Origin: Oscillatoriales cyanobacterium
GTDB taxonomy: Bacteria; Cyanobacteriota; Cyanobacteriia; Cyanobacteriales; Microcoleaceae
Length of the DNA stretch: 64,000 nucleotides
Direction of reading: 5' to 3'
NCBI GenBank assembly: GCA_004294385.1
Contig: REAP01000038.1
Coordinates: forward strand, 1-64,000
The notes under the pieces were generated by a model that was given only the letters and a program-made list of their open reading frames with translations, was not told the DNA's origin and searched no databases. The position numbers and the translations under genes were made by a program. Positions 26,220 through 35,658 of the stretch are shown here, in pieces. Each line of letters starts with the position of its first letter. Position 1 is the first letter of the stretch.

Positions 26220-29200
26220 ATGACAGACATGATTAAATTACGAGAAACTGCCAGCTACAATGAGCGATCGCTCAAAACGTTGGTACGGTCGATCGCGATG
26301 TCTCAACAGCAATTCTCCCTAATCTTGGTGCGCTGCAACTACGAACACTTGCGGCACCAAATGGTCAAGCGACTGCGAGAAATGTCTCCACTCGCAATTC
26401 AAGATCTAGTTTTGTCAGCAGGAGTCAAAACCCTCTACACTACCTTGCAAGCCAGCACCCAAAACAGCGGGCTACCGCCTGGGTCTGCTGTCTCTGCTTT
26501 GATGGTATTCGGCTTAGAGACGGTAGTAGCGATCGACGAAGTGATGGCCTCTACCAACCAAGTGCGAGACGAGTTTCGCAAAAACTTTACCTGTCCAGTG
26601 GTTTTGTGGGTGACAGACGACATCGTGACCAAAATGATCCGTCTAGCCCCCGATTTCAAAAGTTGGGCCGCCGCCACAATCAAATTTGAAATGGCGGTTG
26701 ATGAACTAATTCATTTCCTCTCTCAGCGGGCCGACTCCATATTTCGAGTAGGTGAACTCAACCCACAATTGGGAAACAGTACCGTCGCCACCCGATCGAG
26801 TTTTAGCACTTACTACGAAACCGACGTCGAAAAACGTGCTCTAGAGCGCGAAATCAGCCCAGTCGAACGTTTTCTCACCGTGAGTCCATCGCCACAAAAC
26901 TCCCAACCATCCAATATCCATTCCTATTCGCCCTTGAGTCCGGGTAATAACCTCGATTTGGCGATCGGTTCCTTATCGCGCCGGGAACTAGAACTAGCCT
27001 TAAGAGACTTGCAAAATCGTGACCAAGCATTAGAACCCGCCCTCGAAGCCAGCCTGCAATTCGTCCTCGGTAGAGATTACTACGTCAGCGACCAAACCGA
27101 AACCGCTTTGATCCACTACCAACAAAGCTTAGTATTTTGGCAGCAGCAAACAGGCAACTGGGAACTCGCAAACTGGGAAAACTCCGACACACAAAACCTT
27201 TCCAGCACTTTGTCGAATCCCGTCCCCAATATCCTTTGTTTAGAAAGAGAGGGCATAGTGCTGTTTCACATCGCCCTATGTCACCGCTTACAAGCAGCCA
27301 GAAATCCAGTAGCCAACCGCCACCACTGGGAGCAAGCCTGGATTAGCCTCGAACAGGCGAGAAATGCCTTCTCCCTAGCCGAACGTCCCGAATTAGTTGC
27401 TGAAGTAACAGCACATCTCGGACAAGTATTACAACGCCTAAAAGCTTGGGAAGAGTTGCAAACATTGGCTGAAAATTCTTTGCAGTTGCACTTCACCTAC
27501 GGTACTCCCAGCCAGTTAGCTCAAGATTACGGCTTTTTGGCAGAAGTAGCCCTGCAACAGTCGAGGTGGAGTCAAGCCCGACAGCTAGCCGAATTAGCTT
27601 TAGCGATACTGGATCAAACCCCTAACGATTTGAGATTGCTGATTGAAGATTTAAGACTGGGGTTTGCGGGGAATTATCCAGAATTTGTTGGTACTAACGA
27701 GTCAAGTAACGATCCCAAATCTAAAATCCAGCATCCCAAATCCGATCGCAGTTCCTATCTTCTACTGTTAGCGCAAAGTTTGCGACAACTGGGACAGTGG
27801 GAAGCAGCCGTTCATTCCTTGGAGTTGGCTCAAAGTCAAAGCGAGCCGAAATATGACCCCCGACTTTACATTGATATTTTGACGGAACTGCAAGCGGTGT
27901 ATTTCGAGCAGGGAGAGTATCTGAAGGCTTTTCGGATTAAAAAAACCCAAAGGTCGATCGAATATCAATACGGATTCAGAGCTTTCATCGGAGCCAGTCA
28001 ATTGCAGCAACAGCGACAAGCAGTCAACCCATCGAGTCCCTCAGCCCAAAATCAAGCAGCAATTGCAGCGGAAATGACCGCCTATTCTCGCCAAAAAGAT
28101 ATCAATAATTTGCTGGAAAGAATTAGCCGGGATGACCATAAATTAACGATTATCCACGGGCCGAGCGGAGTTGGTAAAAGTTCTCTAGTCAATGCTGGAT
28201 TAGTACCAGCCTTGAAAAATATTACTCCGGGCGCGCGGGATACTTTGACCGTATTAGTCAAAGTTTATAGTGATTGGCTGGGAGAATTGGAAAATGCGTT
28301 AAATGTAGCACTGTACGACAAACAAGCCGAGGAAGATCGAAAATTAAGGGCAAAAGGAGTACAAGAAATTAACCAAAAAAGCTGCTCAATCATACCAACC
28401 TATCACTCGGAGAATTCATCTTTTATTATAGAACAATTACGAGAAAATTCCCAGAATAATTTATTGACGATTCTGATATTTGACCAGTTTGAAGAATTTT
28501 TCTTTGTTTCAACATCAGTGGCTCAAAGGCAACTTTTTTATAATTTTTTACGTTTATTTTTAAATCTGCCTTATGTGAAAGTAATTCTGTGTTTGCGAGA
28601 AGATTACTTGCACTATTTACTCGACTGCGATCGTTTTCCCAATCTGGATGCTATCAACAATAATATTCTCGACAAAAGCATCCGCTACCAACTGCGAAGT
28701 TTTTCGATTAAAGACGCGCGGGCGGTGATCGGACACTTGACAGAACGGGCAGAATTTTACTTGGAACCGGAACTGATTAATGCTTTTGTCGAAGATTTAG
28801 CAGACGATCTGAAAGAAGTGCGACCGATCGAATTGCAGGTAGTGGGAGCACAACTGCAAGAAGAAAATATTACGACTATAGCACAATACCAGCAGTTGGG
28901 CGATAATCCCAAAGCAGAATTAGTCAAGCGATCGCTCGAACGAGTAATTTCGGATTGCGGGCCGGTCAACGAAGACGCAGCTTGGAAAATCTTATTTTCC
29001 CTGACAGATGAAAGAGGTGTCAGGCTGATCAAAACTAAACATGAACTCTCATTAGTTACAGGCGTACAGCCCGCAGATACCGAGGAATTGGATTTATCTG
29101 CGATCGGCAAAATCAGCCGAATTTCGCTACACCTAAAAATCGCCAAAAACTCAGAAGTAGAACCCAAAAAAACCGATAGCCTCGACTTAATTTTAGACAT

Positions 29201-31697
29201 CTTAGTCGGTCATGGTTTGTTGTTTTTACTACGGGAAGCCCCAGAAGATCGTTATCAATTGGTTCACGACTATCTAGTCCGCCCAATTCGCCAAAGATTC
29301 GGCTTAGAAGCCAGACTGTACAAAGCAGAAGCCGACAAAAACATGAGTCAAGCACAACTCTACCGAGCCAATACTTTTCTCAAACAACTCTTGGGATTAG
29401 CAGTAATTGGCGTACTGCTGCTGACCAGTTCCACCATCGCCGCCGTCAATTTTTGGTGGCGAGCAGTAGGGCAAAAACAGCTAGCTGTCGCTCAAACTCA
29501 GCGAGCCGAAATCAGCACTTTAACCGCAGCTTCTGAAGCACTGTATTTCTCAAACAACAAATTTGATGCGATGATGGAAAGTTTGAGAGCGGGGAGACAG
29601 TGGAGACAAATGGAACACTCCCAAGAAATACACATTCTCAAAGACACCGAAATTCTGATTTCTGCCGCCCTTCAACAGGCAGTTTATGGAGTCAAAGAAC
29701 GCAACCGATTGGAAGGACATGGCGATGTCGTTTGGGGTTTAAATTTTAGCCCGGATGGGGAAACAATTGCCTCCGCCAGTGTCGATAAAACTGTCAAACT
29801 TTGGGCGCGTGATGGCAGTTTACTGGCTACTTTTCAAGGTCATACTAAAAGCGTTTCCAGTGTGGCTTTCAGTCCAGATAATAAAACGATCGCCTCCGCC
29901 AGCTTAGATAAAACTGTCAAACTTTGGAAAACCGACGGCACATTGCTGGCGACATTAACAGGCCACACGAACAGCGTTAACAGTGTCACTTTTAGCTCCG
30001 ATGGTCAAACGATCGCCTCCGCAAGCTTAGACAAAACTGTCAAACTTTGGAAAACCAACGGCACTTTGCTGCGAACGATCGCACAATTAGCTCCCGTAAA
30101 TTGGGTCAGCCTCAGTCGCAACGGTCAAATGATCGCGGTGGCCAGCGATGACGGTACTGTCAAACTGTGGAGCTCCGACGGTACGCTAATCGCTAATTTG
30201 TGGCACAGCGAAAACCGAAAACCTTCTAAAGTTTACACCGTTAGTTTCTCTCCCGACGGTAAAACCCTGGCTTCTGGTGGCGAGGACAACACAGTGAAAA
30301 TCTGGAACGTCGCCGCACTGCAAAACAATACACAACTCAATTCAACTGAGGCCAAAAATGTCTTGCTGGTAACAACTTTGCGGGGACATAGCAAATGGGT
30401 ATTTGGTGTCAGTTTCTCCCCCGATGGTCAAACCCTTGCTTCTGGAAGTGCCGATGGAACTGTCAAACTCTGGAGTCTGGCTGTTGGCGATCGACAAAAC
30501 CCACTAAATACCAGCAACCTCAAACCTTCGGATCAATTGTTGAGAACCTTTGAAGGACACGCCGATCGAGTTACTCAAGTCAGTTTTAGCCCAGATGGCA
30601 AAACCCTCGCTTCCTCAAGTTTTGACAAAACAGTCAGACTATGGCGACTCGACGACGTACCTCTCAAAGCCCTAGACGGACACAAAAACCGCGTCCAAAG
30701 CGTTACTTTCAGCCCCGACGGGCAAAGGTTGGCTTCTGCTTCTGTGGACAAAACCATCAAACTCTGGAGTCGTACCGGCGTGTTGCTGGAAACCTTGGAG
30801 GGACACACTGACAGAGTAACCAGTGTCAGTTTCAGTCCCGATGGCTTGCTGCTAGCTTCTGGAAGTTACGACAAGACGGTGAAAATCTGGAGTTTGAAAG
30901 AAGATGGCATTAGTAATATTTTGCCTTGTCCTTCGGCTCCACTGTTCCCATGTTCTCCTTCTGTGCTGTTGACTCTCGATGGACACACTGACAGGGTGAC
31001 TAGCGTCAGTTTTAGCCCCGACAGCGAGATGATTGCTTCGGCGAGTAAGGATAAAACTGTGAAACTCTGGACGAGAAATGGCAGGTTGATTAAAACTTTG
31101 ACGGGACACAAAGCCTGGGCGACTAGCGTTACTTTCAGTCCCGACGGTTCGATGCTGGCAACGGCTAGCGATGACGGTACTGTTAAACTCTGGAATCGGG
31201 ATGGTCGTTTGCTGAGGACTCTTGAGGGAGCTCACAACAGTTTTGTGTTGGGTGTGGCTTTCAGCCCTGACGGCAAAATGCTGGCTTCGGCGGGTTATGA
31301 CAATTCGGTGAAGTTGTGGAATGTGGATGGGACTTTGGTGGCGACGCTGCTTAAGGGTTCTAGCGACAGTGTGACTAGCGTCAGTTTTAGCCCGGATGGT
31401 TTGTTGATTGCTTCGGGTAGTTACGATCGCAAGGTGAAATTGTGGAGTCGCAGCGGCACTTTGTTAAAAACTTTGACTGGACATAAAGACAGTGTGATGA
31501 GTGTGAGTTTTAGCCCGGATGGCAAGGTTCTGGCTTCTGCTGGCCGGGATAATCGGGTGATTTTGTGGAATTTGGATCTTGATGATTTGTTGGTGAGGGG
31601 CTGCGATTGGGTGGGGGATTATCTGAGGACTAATCCTAATGTGAGCGATCGCGATCGGCGTCTCTGCGACGGGGTAGCGCCTAAATCTCAGTTTTAG
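26220..31697 (+). CDS. Giant nSTAND NTPase with TPR region, membrane helix and 14 WD40 repeats
   Basis: An 1825-residue STAND-type protein. Order: a unique N-terminal domain (1-200), a TPR-like helical region (about 250-600), an nSTAND NTPase with Walker A IHGPSGVGKSSL (about 645-656) and Walker B ILIFDQFEEFFF (about 750-762), one membrane helix (about 1055-1078), then fourteen WD40 units (about 1163-1790), enough for two seven-bladed propellers. STAND proteins act as ATP-switched sensors that oligomerise on ligand binding. Here no effector domain is recognised, so the N-terminal region may be the effector. Several WD units are nearly identical (SPDG-TIASAS-DKTVKLW). Two stretches look like translated intergenic DNA (residues about 498-512 and 1563-1578). 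Confidence 0.88.
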   Translation: MTDMIKLRETASYNERSLKTLVRSIAMSQQQFSLILVRCNYEHLRHQMVKRLREMSPLAIQDLVLSAGVKTLYTTLQASTQNSGLPPGSAVSALMVFGLETVVAIDEVMASTNQVRDEFRKNFTCPVVLWVTDDIVTKMIRLAPDFKSWAAATIKFEMAVDELIHFLSQRADSIFRVGELNPQLGNSTVATRSSFSTYYETDVEKRALEREISPVERFLTVSPSPQNSQPSNIHSYSPLSPGNNLDLAIGSLSRRELELALRDLQNRDQALEPALEASLQFVLGRDYYVSDQTETALIHYQQSLVFWQQQTGNWELANWENSDTQNLSSTLSNPVPNILCLEREGIVLFHIALCHRLQAARNPVANRHHWEQAWISLEQARNAFSLAERPELVAEVTAHLGQVLQRLKAWEELQTLAENSLQLHFTYGTPSQLAQDYGFLAEVALQQSRWSQARQLAELALAILDQTPNDLRLLIEDLRLGFAGNYPEFVGTNESSNDPKSKIQHPKSDRSSYLLLLAQSLRQLGQWEAAVHSLELAQSQSEPKYDPRLYIDILTELQAVYFEQGEYLKAFRIKKTQRSIEYQYGFRAFIGASQLQQQRQAVNPSSPSAQNQAAIAAEMTAYSRQKDINNLLERISRDDHKLTIIHGPSGVGKSSLVNAGLVPALKNITPGARDTLTVLVKVYSDWLGELENALNVALYDKQAEEDRKLRAKGVQEINQKSCSIIPTYHSENSSFIIEQLRENSQNNLLTILIFDQFEEFFFVSTSVAQRQLFYNFLRLFLNLPYVKVILCLREDYLHYLLDCDRFPNLDAINNNILDKSIRYQLRSFSIKDARAVIGHLTERAEFYLEPELINAFVEDLADDLKEVRPIELQVVGAQLQEENITTIAQYQQLGDNPKAELVKRSLERVISDCGPVNEDAAWKILFSLTDERGVRLIKTKHELSLVTGVQPADTEELDLSAIGKISRISLHLKIAKNSEVEPKKTDSLDLILDILVGHGLLFLLREAPEDRYQLVHDYLVRPIRQRFGLEARLYKAEADKNMSQAQLYRANTFLKQLLGLAVIGVLLLTSSTIAAVNFWWRAVGQKQLAVAQTQRAEISTLTAASEALYFSNNKFDAMMESLRAGRQWRQMEHSQEIHILKDTEILISAALQQAVYGVKERNRLEGHGDVVWGLNFSPDGETIASASVDKTVKLWARDGSLLATFQGHTKSVSSVAFSPDNKTIASASLDKTVKLWKTDGTLLATLTGHTNSVNSVTFSSDGQTIASASLDKTVKLWKTNGTLLRTIAQLAPVNWVSLSRNGQMIAVASDDGTVKLWSSDGTLIANLWHSENRKPSKVYTVSFSPDGKTLASGGEDNTVKIWNVAALQNNTQLNSTEAKNVLLVTTLRGHSKWVFGVSFSPDGQTLASGSADGTVKLWSLAVGDRQNPLNTSNLKPSDQLLRTFEGHADRVTQVSFSPDGKTLASSSFDKTVRLWRLDDVPLKALDGHKNRVQSVTFSPDGQRLASASVDKTIKLWSRTGVLLETLEGHTDRVTSVSFSPDGLLLASGSYDKTVKIWSLKEDGISNILPCPSAPLFPCSPSVLLTLDGHTDRVTSVSFSPDSEMIASASKDKTVKLWTRNGRLIKTLTGHKAWATSVTFSPDGSMLATASDDGTVKLWNRDGRLLRTLEGAHNSFVLGVAFSPDGKMLASAGYDNSVKLWNVDGTLVATLLKGSSDSVTSVSFSPDGLLIASGSYDRKVKLWSRSGTLLKTLTGHKDSVMSVSFSPDGKVLASAGRDNRVILWNLDLDDLLVRGCDWVGDYLRTNPNVSDRDRRLCDGVAPKSQF

Positions 31698-31758
31698 TCA
31701 TTTGATGGTTGGGGGTTGACTGTTGATTGTTGACTGTTGACTGTTGTCATTAGTTGCC

Positions 31759-31880
31759 AATGCCCAATGCCCGATGTCCCATGCCCCATGCCCCATGCCC
31801 CATGCCCGATGTCCCATGCCCCATGCCCCATGCCCCATGCCCCATGCCCCATGCCCCATGCCCCATGCCCCATGCCCCAT
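31759..31880. repeat. Heptanucleotide tandem repeat (CCCCATG)n
   Basis: About 17 copies of the 7-mer CCCCATG with CCCGATG and TCCCATG variants. This is a typical short tandemly repeated repetitive sequence of filamentous cyanobacteria. ORFs read through it on either strand are artefacts. The rest of the 330-bp gap is a GTTGACTGTTGA repeat and the Psb32-like promoter. Confidence 0.9.
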
Positions 31881-32027
31881 GATTAAAACTTTCCTTCCTC
31901 GAACCCTTCCCCTTCCCCCCCACTTCCTGTAAAGTAAATAATTGTAAAGAAATATGAGTTTTCTCTGATCCTCTGGTTAAGACCGCCAGCTAGCATTCAC
32001 AATTCAGACCCAGATTTAGAACTTCCT

Positions 32028-32831
32028 ATGTCACAGTTTTTTCCCCGCAAATTTCTAGCCTCTGCTGCTGCATTCTTCCTGGCTTTGTCGGTTTGGGCGA
32101 TCGCACCAGCAGCCCATGCTTTCAACAATCCCGACTTGTTGCCCCAAATTCAAACACCCATCATTGACTTAGCTAAAGCCCTTACGGACATTGAAGAACA
32201 GGTATTGGCAAAAAATTTAACTGAATTTGAGGCCGAAACTGGCTGGAAGCTGCGAGTGCTGACTCAGTATGAGCGTACACCCGGTTTAGCTGTCAAAAGT
32301 TATTGGGGATTAGATCAAAAAAGTGTATTGTTAGTTGCCGATCCGCGTGGTGGCAATCTCCTGAATTTTAATGTGGGAGACTCTTTGTATCCACTACTGC
32401 CGCGCACTTTTTGGGTGGAACTGCAAACTCGCTACGGTAATCAGTTTTTTGTGCGGGATAATGGCGAAGATCGATCGATTATTGAATCTTTGGAGTCGAT
32501 AGAAGGCTGTCTGCGTCAGGGTGGATGCCGTGTGGTTCCTGGTTTGCCTAGGGAACAGTGGATTTTGACGTTAATTGCTTCAGTGCTAGGCGGGGTAATC
32601 TGTGGCTTTGCGGCTCAACCACGGAAGCCTGGGCAAGTTGTGGCTTGGCAGTGGGCGCTGATTTTTTCGCCACTGTGGGGCATTTTGTTTTTGGCTTTCG
32701 GTGTTGGCCCTGTGGTGATGCGGACTTCTGAGTGGCTGCCTTTGGTGCGGAATATAGCTGGTTTTGCGATCGGGGCTTTGGCTGCATTCCTGACTCCGGT
32801 ATTGGGCAAGTCTCCCTCTGAAGAAACTTAG
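32028..32831 (+). CDS. TPM domain protein, Psb32/TLP18.3-like
   Basis: 267 residues: a signal peptide or anchor at 8-32 (ASAAAFFLALSVWAIAPAAHAF), a TPM domain (PQIQTPIIDLAKALTDIEEQVLAKNL, then TGWKLRVLTQY and SVLLVADPRGGN) and three C-terminal hydrophobic segments (about 184-255). Psb32 of Synechocystis and TLP18.3 of plants are thylakoid proteins that aid photosystem II protection and repair. The domain order and cyanobacterial origin support this identity. It is a single gene flanked by repeats. Confidence 0.82.
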   Translation: MSQFFPRKFLASAAAFFLALSVWAIAPAAHAFNNPDLLPQIQTPIIDLAKALTDIEEQVLAKNLTEFEAETGWKLRVLTQYERTPGLAVKSYWGLDQKSVLLVADPRGGNLLNFNVGDSLYPLLPRTFWVELQTRYGNQFFVRDNGEDRSIIESLESIEGCLRQGGCRVVPGLPREQWILTLIASVLGGVICGFAAQPRKPGQVVAWQWALIFSPLWGILFLAFGVGPVVMRTSEWLPLVRNIAGFAIGALAAFLTPVLGKSPSEET

Positions 32832-32898
32832 TTTGTGATTAGTCATTGGTCATTAGTCGTTGGTCATATCAATTCCGGCTGCGCCGGAATGATATAGA

Positions 32899-32955
32899 GG
32901 AGACGGCAGTGCCGTGTCCCTACGATGGCGGTAGGGACACGGCACTGCCGTCTCC
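32899..32955. repeat. Inverted repeat, 25-bp perfect arms
   Basis: GGAGACGGCAGTGCCGTGTC... (32899-32923) and its exact reverse complement (32931-32955) flank a 7-bp loop. Each arm is itself partly palindromic (CGGCAGTGCCG). It is the longest member of the 25675 family, in the 324-bp spacer between the Psb32-like gene and cbiC, which also has GACTAATGACTAATGA tandem repeats at 33073-33100. Confidence 0.9.
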
Positions 32956-33155
32956 TCCGTTTAGATCATTCCGATGCAAACGGATTTGATATCATTAATC
33001 AGGACAGGTTTTTCAGGTTATTTGTTGGCTGCCGAATGGGTCTAAAAATAGGCTCCTGACAAATAACTAATAACTAATGACTAATGACTAATGACTAATC
33101 ACCGAAACCTGGTAAACTGATAGTTGATAATTCACAGGCGATAGCTATTCAACAC

Positions 33156-33779
33156 ATGGAATGGCACGTAAGCGATGCCCAGAGTCTGGGATTAATCGAT
33201 AGCGAAATTGGCGACCACGGTTTTTCAGCGGCGGAGTACGAAATAGTCCGCCGTGTGATCTATGCGACTGCTGATTTTGAGTACAAGTCTTTAATTAGTT
33301 TTTCCGATCAGGCTTTACAGGCTGGGGCGGCGGCTTTGGCTGCTCGGACTACGATTGTGGTAGATGTGCCGATGGTGCAGGTGGGGATTACGCCACTGAT
33401 CCAAAGTACCTTTGCGAATCCGGTTTATTGTTCGATGGAGGCTTTGACGCGCCCTCAAAAGGAAAAAACGCGGGCGGCTTGGGGGATTGAGACTTTGGCT
33501 AAACGCTATCCTGAAGGGATTTTTGTGGTTGGCCAGGCTCAAACTTCATTATCCGCGATCGTGGATTTGATTGAATCTGAGGAAATTCGGCCTGCTTTGG
33601 TGATTGGGACTCCTTCTGGGTTTGTGGGAGTGGATGTGGCTAAGTCGCGCTTACATGATTCGATGATTCCTCATATTCGGATTGAGGGGCGCAAGGGTTC
33701 TGCGGTGGTGGCTGTGGCGATTGTGAACGGATTGGTGGATTTGGCTTGGCAAGCTTACGGGCAAGAGGGAAATAGTTGA
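33156..33779 (+). CDS. cbiC: Precorrin-8X methylmutase
   Basis: CbiC/CobH moves the C-11 methyl group to C-12 of the corrin ring in cobalamin synthesis. The 207-residue product begins MEWHVSDAQSLGLID and carries VVDVPMVQVGI, ANPVYC, GIFVVGQAQTSLSAI, VIGTPSGFVGVDVAK and RKGSAVVAVAIVNGL, all characteristic. The residue aligned with the catalytic His of CobH (RMVHA) is Tyr here (RRVIYATADF). This may be normal for cyanobacteria; see findings. No other cobalamin genes are adjacent and no cobalamin riboswitch was recognised. Confidence 0.93.
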   Translation: MEWHVSDAQSLGLIDSEIGDHGFSAAEYEIVRRVIYATADFEYKSLISFSDQALQAGAAALAARTTIVVDVPMVQVGITPLIQSTFANPVYCSMEALTRPQKEKTRAAWGIETLAKRYPEGIFVVGQAQTSLSAIVDLIESEEIRPALVIGTPSGFVGVDVAKSRLHDSMIPHIRIEGRKGSAVVAVAIVNGLVDLAWQAYGQEGNS

Positions 33780-33788
33780 TGCAGTATG

Positions 33789-33941
33789 ATTAATTTGAAC
33801 AGGCAAGATGCCTGTTCCACAAGAAGTTCGGACACTGAGCGAAGTCGAAATGTCTTAGAAGTCTTTGTGGTGACTATAATTAATTTAAACAGGCAAGATA
33901 CCTGTTCCACAAGAAGTTAGAACACTGAGCGAAGTCGAAAT
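33789..33941. repeat. 63-bp direct repeat, two copies
   Basis: Copies at 33789-33851 and 33879-33941, each with AACAGGCAAGATGCCTGTTCC (itself a palindrome) followed by CACTGAGCGAAGTCGAAAT. Related palindromes occur at 49920-49982 and 55402. The rest of the 437-bp gap before panB holds nothing recognisable. Confidence 0.85.
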
Positions 33942-34216
33942 CTACATCTTAACATTCGATGCAAATTTTCGGTTAATTCAGGTTATCTGTGGGGTTGGGC
34001 GGGTTTATATATATTGTCTAAGCTGTCTTGCATTTAAATTGCATACTTCAATCTTTGTGGGAAAAGCGTCAAATTTTCTCCCCCTCTCCTCTTCTCCCCA
34101 TCGGACTCTCTAATACCATAGGTAATCTAGATGCAACACAGCTTATTACTGTTATATATTGTTGGTGAACCCGCCCCTAGGAACCCCCCGCCCAATGGCA
34201 AATCACTATAAAATCT

Positions 34217-34996
34217 TTATGAATTGGGAAATTTGTTTTCTCTAACTTCTAGGGAATAATCTTTCACGGCTTGCGTAATTGTTTCTCGCAAATTGACGTA
34301 AGCTTTCGCAAAAGGTGGCTGCTTTTCGGAGAGTCCTAACAAATCGGAAGTTACTAAAACTTGTCCATCACAGTGTGGGCCAGCGCCGATACCAATGGTG
34401 GGAATGGTTAATTTTTGAGTAATGCGATCGGCTAAGTCTGCGGGGATGTGTTCTAATACTACAGCAAAAGCACCTGCTTCTTGAAGTGCGATCGCCTCTT
34501 GCAAAATTCTTTCTCCCGCTTCCACAGTTTTTCCTTGTTTTTTGTAGCCTAGTTGGTGTACCGACTGCGGTGTTAAACCGACGTGTCCCATCACCGGAAT
34601 TCCGGCTGATGTCAGTTGTGAAATTGTCGTCGCCATTGCTGGATATCCGCCTTCTAGTTTGACAGCTTGAACGCCGGTTTCTTTCAAAACTCTCCCCGCT
34701 GAGTGCATCGCTTGCTGGGGACTTTCTTGATAGGTTAAAAATGGCAAATCGACGACTATTAAGGCTTGTTTAACTCCACGACGGACTGCTTTGGCATGGT
34801 GCAGTATTTCATCGAGGGTTAGGGGTAGGGTTGTCTCGTAGCCTAGGACTGTCATGGCGAGGGAGTCGCCGACGAGGATGATGTCTACGCCTGCTTGATC
34901 GATCAGTTGGGCGATCGCATAATCATAGGCCGTCAGGGCGACAATTGACCGTCGTTGTTGTTTCCATTGAATTAATTGATGAGTAGTGACTGACAT
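34217..34996 (-). CDS. panB: 3-methyl-2-oxobutanoate hydroxymethyltransferase
   Basis: PanB forms ketopantoate from 2-oxoisovalerate and methylene-tetrahydrofolate, the first step to pantothenate and CoA. The 259-residue TIM-barrel protein shows [34 protein letters not shown] (with the Mg-binding Asp), [22 protein letters not shown], the catalytic Glu region [10 protein letters not shown] and [18 protein letters not shown]. The C-terminal ~15 residues differ from most homologues but the length is normal. No panC is adjacent. Confidence 0.95.
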   Translation of the reverse strand: MSVTTHQLIQWKQQRRSIVALTAYDYAIAQLIDQAGVDIILVGDSLAMTVLGYETTLPLTLDEILHHAKAVRRGVKQALIVVDLPFLTYQESPQQAMHSAGRVLKETGVQAVKLEGGYPAMATTISQLTSAGIPVMGHVGLTPQSVHQLGYKKQGKTVEAGERILQEAIALQEAGAFAVVLEHIPADLADRITQKLTIPTIGIGAGPHCDGQVLVTSDLLGLSEKQPPFAKAYVNLRETITQAVKDYSLEVRENKFPNS

Positions 34997-35178
34997 TTTA
35001 GTTGACTCTTAGATAGTTAGATAATTAAATAATTCGGCGGTTGGAAACCGCGTCTATTAACTCAATTATATACAATTCAGGGTGCATATTCTATATTTTT
35101 ACCCCACCCCAACCCTCCCCTTGCTAAGGGGAGGGAGTAAGAAATTTACAAATGATTTAGGTTTGATGATGATTTTTG

Positions 35179-35613
35179 TTAATTACTATCGGTCTTTTTC
35201 TCAATCCACCAATTCCTAACAAAACGTTTTGTATTTTTATCTCCCATTGTCGTGGCGACTACAATTAGGACTTCTTTTTTTTTATTAATAAACTCAAAGC
35301 GACAAGGCCCTTCTCCAGTGCCAGAGCAATCCTTAATCTCTTCATATCCCACATCAAATAGCTCCTTAACCGCAGCAATTCTCAGGTTACTGGGTGTACC
35401 CTGTAAGTTTGGCTGCCACCCTTTTTTGATGAGGATTTGACGGGCTGCTTCGTAGGGCATACCTTTTTTGAGAGGTACTTCTTGAGGGGCATTGGCATAA
35501 TTTTCAGGGCTGAATTGCTGTGATTTTTGGGTAGCATCTACAGCTTTTGTAGGAGATTCGGTACAGATTCCGAGTAATGGTAGTAGCAACAGTGTTATAA
35601 TCTTTCTATTCAT
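35179..35613 (-). CDS. Secreted small protein of unknown function
   Basis: 144 residues with a signal peptide (KIITLLLLPLLGICTESPT, possibly lipoprotein-like at Cys17). The mature part has MPYEAARQILIKKGWQPN, ELFDVGYEEIKDCSGTGEGPCRFEF and a final WW motif. The pattern GMPY-AR--L---GW is common to small exported cyanobacterial and proteobacterial proteins of unknown role. It is followed in the same direction by another exported protein gene. Confidence 0.7.
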   Translation of the reverse strand: MNRKIITLLLLPLLGICTESPTKAVDATQKSQQFSPENYANAPQEVPLKKGMPYEAARQILIKKGWQPNLQGTPSNLRIAAVKELFDVGYEEIKDCSGTGEGPCRFEFINKKKEVLIVVATTMGDKNTKRFVRNWWIEKKTDSN

Positions 35614-35658
35614 ACAAGTTTGTCCTCCATAAGTGCTTTGCCGTGATCCGATCGCATA

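Noticed and set aside
31698..31932. ORFs on both strands made of GHGAWGM / PMPHAPC repeats
   Set aside because: They are translations of the CCCCATG tandem repeat, not genes.
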